Program-made: the position numbers and the translations under genes
The notes under the pieces: model-generated
The model's input: the letters and a program-made list of their open reading frames with translations, nothing else
Database searches by the model: none
What the model was told of the DNA's origin: nothing
In this document: piece after piece, positions 52,140 to 53,880 of the stretch
How positions within the stretch are numbered: position 1 is the first letter of the stretch
Layout of the letters: every line of letters begins with the position of its first letter
DNA from: Caballeronia turbans
GTDB taxonomy: Bacteria; Pseudomonadota; Gammaproteobacteria; Burkholderiales; Burkholderiaceae
Direction: 5' to 3'
Assembly (NCBI GenBank): GCA_001544655.2
Contig: FCOD02000036.1
Span: 1-53,880 of the forward strand
DNA length: 53,880 nt

Positions 52140-53800
52140 GTTGCCTCACGGAATGATGTTACTCCCGGCTAGTTGTCACCGACGAATCGCGTTGTGGTGA
52201 AGGCTGGCGCTGCGTAGCAGTGTCAGCCTTCACCACTTCGGCGTCGGCGCCGCTGAGTATCCGGGTCACCAACTCCCTCGCTCGGTCCGATCGCCACACT
52301 TTCACCCGGCGCTGCAGGGTGCGTAGTTGCGCGCCGGAATACAGCGTGGGAGCCATCGCGGTGAGGCGCTCGTATAGCTGCTTTGCGGTAATGCCGGGTT
52401 CGGTTTCGAGCCACTCCAGTATCTTCGGCCAGGTATGTTCGAACGGATCTTCGCGAGTGCGCCAGTCATGTGGGACGCGCGCTTTGCGGTGATGTGTCGG
52501 TCGAATCTCGCCGGCTTGCCACGCTGTCCCGAGACTGGACAGGAAATCGGAGAGTGGAACCTCAGTTGCTGTCTTCGTCGACGCTGGCGGCCCGCTAGCA
52601 GCGCTGCTTTGTGCAACGCGTTGTTGTGCTTCGCGAATTCGATGCAGCAGATCCAATGGATCGAGCCTACGAAACCGCGCGCGAAGACTACGTTTGGTCG
52701 CCTCGGGAATAGATGGGGATCGCAAGACGCGCTCAAGCGGCGTCAACGGAGCTTCATAGCGCTTCGTCACCTTGGCGCCGTGACGAGTCTTCGATTTCAG
52801 TTTGAATGATGGCTGGAAGAAGTTGATGTACAGCCGTGACACTTGATAGAGAGAAGCAAGCGTTTCTGTGGCTTCAAGACCTCGCAGCCTGCCGTAGCCC
52901 ACAAGGCGGCGGACGATGGCGCCATTCTTTTGCTCAACCCACGCTTGATCATTCTTCTTATAGGCACGCGAGCGCGTCAGCTCGATACCCGTTGCCTTGC
53001 AGAAGTCGAAGACAGCCGCGTTCATGAAGGCGCTATCGTTATCGCAGTCCAGACCACGCAACGGAAACGGTAAGGCAGCGCTCACCTGCTCGACGTGCTC
53101 AAGAACGAACGCGCCGCTGCGAACCGGCATAGCGAGGCACTCGGTCCAACCCGTTGCGATATCCGTCATCACGAAGCTGTGTACAAAGTCGCCGTCGATC
53201 TTGGTCCCACCGCAATGCTCAACGAAATCCACCTCGAGATAACCGGGTAGCGGGTCGTTCCAGTCAGTGAAGGTCCTGACCGGCACCGCGCGGCGAATCG
53301 CATTGCCGATTCCGCCAGCCCGCCGGCGCTGGCCGCTGAAGGCTTGCTCGCGCACATCCCGCAGCAGCCGATCAATGGTCGCGGCGCTGATCTGCTTGAG
53401 CCGCTGACGCAGGTCCTTCGGCAGCGACAGATGACCATGCCGTGTCATCGAGTCGATCAGCGTCGGGATGAGCGCCTTCAGGCGTTTGCCGCAAATCCGG
53501 TCAGCAGCCTCCCATAGCGTAATCAGCGCGGCACGAACGTCATCGTCATAGCGGCGCTGCGGGCCCGGCTTCGCCTTCGGCGGCTGCGGCTCTCGGCATA
53601 GCACCCGGATTGCGTGCTTACGATGATAGCCCGTCAATTGAACGAACTCGTCCAGGATCTGGCGCTTGTCGTTCCGGTCGGAGCGGCGGTACCGCTCTCC
53701 AACTGCCTCAGTCAACTCCCGTCTCGTTGTCATGCTGAGCCGCCTCGTCATAAGTCGCCCCCGCCAGCCGTCTGACAGGTAGCAAAATACTTGAGGCAAC
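52140..53800 (-). mobile_element. Insertion sequence, IS481-like/ISNCY-like
   Basis: The element encloses the transposase. Its ends share GTTGCCTCA (52140-52148) and, inverted, TGAGGCAAC (53792-53800). After these, similarity continues loosely inward (TGTTAC / TGCTACC). No target-site duplication is visible at these limits, so the true ends may lie further out, for example at the nested repeats at 53804-53879. The transposase frame is intact. Confidence 0.65.
52159..53751 (-). CDS. DDE transposase (rve integrase catalytic domain)
   Basis: A transposase of about 530 residues. The N-terminal region has a helix-turn-helix (ILDEFVQLTGYHRKHAIRVL). The rve core follows, with catalytic Asp in LEVDFVEHCGG, Asp in GLDCDNDSAFMN and Glu in NDQAWVEQKNGAIVRR. 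A C-terminal domain is rich in Arg and Lys. Starts at 53751 or 53733 are equally plausible. The family is close to IS481/ISNCY-type elements; I cannot name the element. No internal stop or frameshift is seen. Confidence 0.85.
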   Translation of the reverse strand: MTRRLSMTTRRELTEAVGERYRRSDRNDKRQILDEFVQLTGYHRKHAIRVLCREPQPPKAKPGPQRRYDDDVRAALITLWEAADRICGKRLKALIPTLIDSMTRHGHLSLPKDLRQRLKQISAATIDRLLRDVREQAFSGQRRRAGGIGNAIRRAVPVRTFTDWNDPLPGYLEVDFVEHCGGTKIDGDFVHSFVMTDIATGWTECLAMPVRSGAFVLEHVEQVSAALPFPLRGLDCDNDSAFMNAAVFDFCKATGIELTRSRAYKKNDQAWVEQKNGAIVRRLVGYGRLRGLEATETLASLYQVSRLYINFFQPSFKLKSKTRHGAKVTKRYEAPLTPLERVLRSPSIPEATKRSLRARFRRLDPLDLLHRIREAQQRVAQSSAASGPPASTKTATEVPLSDFLSSLGTAWQAGEIRPTHHRKARVPHDWRTREDPFEHTWPKILEWLETEPGITAKQLYERLTAMAPTLYSGAQLRTLQRRVKVWRSDRARELVTRILSGADAEVVKADTATQRQPSPQRDSSVTTSRE

Positions 53801-53879
53801 GAGCCTAGTGTCTTGAGTTAAAAATTCGTTGCCTTATTTGCGTGATGTACTAACCTGGATTGCAGGGTTCGCAAATAAG
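53792..53879. repeat. Nested inverted repeats at the right edge
   Basis: Outward from the transposase: TGAGGCAACGA pairs with TCGTTGCC (53826-53833), and CTTATTTGCG (53833-53842) pairs perfectly with CGCAAATAAG (53870-53879). Between them lies the 28-bp sequence 53804-53831 that recurs inverted at 51-78. Such nested repeats are typical of transposase-binding ends. Confidence 0.6.
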
Positions 53880-53880
53880 C

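Noticed and set aside
51325-52149. Full-length SRAP protein
   Set aside because: The first third is out-of-frame AI-2E transporter sequence and the catalytic Cys2 is missing.
1-53880. Integrated phage or conjugative element
   Set aside because: No integrase of phage type, no structural, tail, relaxase or type IV secretion genes, and no tRNA attachment site seen.

Overview
The window looks like a high-GC chromosome or megaplasmid segment of a beta-proteobacterium in the Burkholderia / Paraburkholderia / Caballeronia group. I infer this from the gene families: LysR regulators with MmgE/PrpD proteins, PaoABC-type aldehyde oxidoreductase, RbsABC-type transporters, and the small stress genes DUF3606, DUF2382, DUF883 and CsbD. 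I see no rRNA, tRNA, CRISPR array or phage structural gene. Both edges look like insertion-sequence DNA, so the window may be a contig bounded by repeats.

Region 1 (about 1-9.1 kb). A truncated MFS permease tail is followed by a LysR gene and a NepI-like exporter. A plus-strand operon then encodes a Tat-exported, three-subunit molybdenum aldehyde oxidoreductase (PaoA, PaoB and PaoC types). It continues with a cyclophilin-like protein, a cupin, a decayed second cupin and a carboxymuconolactone-decarboxylase-type lipoprotein.

Region 2 (about 9.1-42.4 kb) is a dense catabolic island. A minus-strand MmgE/PrpD + SDR pair lies divergent to a LysR gene and an amidohydrolase. A long minus operon (23.0 down to 13.3 kb) encodes a GMC oxidoreductase, an aldehyde dehydrogenase, two near-duplicate sugar-binding proteins, an RbsA-type ATPase, a permease, a small protein and an MHS-type permease. 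Divergent to it, a plus operon (23.4-30.2 kb) encodes an ABM monooxygenase, an SMP-30 lactonase, an SDR, an aldehyde dehydrogenase, two overlapping 3-hydroxyisobutyrate-dehydrogenase-like proteins and a DUF1537 acid-sugar kinase, and it ends at a strong terminator. A further aldehyde dehydrogenase and LysR follow. Then comes an eight-gene minus operon (42.4 down to 33.3 kb): MFS importer, zinc alcohol dehydrogenase, aldehyde dehydrogenase, second MmgE/PrpD, cupin, Asp/Glu-racemase-like protein, HpcH/HpaI aldolase and D-2-hydroxyacid dehydrogenase. Together these genes read as uptake and stepwise oxidation (alcohol to aldehyde to acid, or lactone to sugar acid) of one or more unidentified polyhydroxy compounds, ending in phosphorylation or aldol cleavage. 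The substrate cannot be read from the sequence.

Region 3 (about 42.4-51.3 kb) is a block of small stress-associated genes: DUF3606, two DUF2382 genes (one frameshifted), DUF883, a secreted peptide, CsbD and a receiver-only response regulator. It also holds a strong candidate small RNA on the minus strand, a DNA ligase D without its phosphoesterase domain, and a YjzC-like protein.

Region 4 (about 51.3-53.9 kb) is rearranged. The C-terminal part of an SRAP (HMCES-type) gene abuts a fragment of an AI-2E-family transporter, next to an IS element with an rve-type DDE transposase. A 28-bp sequence near the right edge recurs in inverted orientation at the left edge (24 of 28 bases identical).
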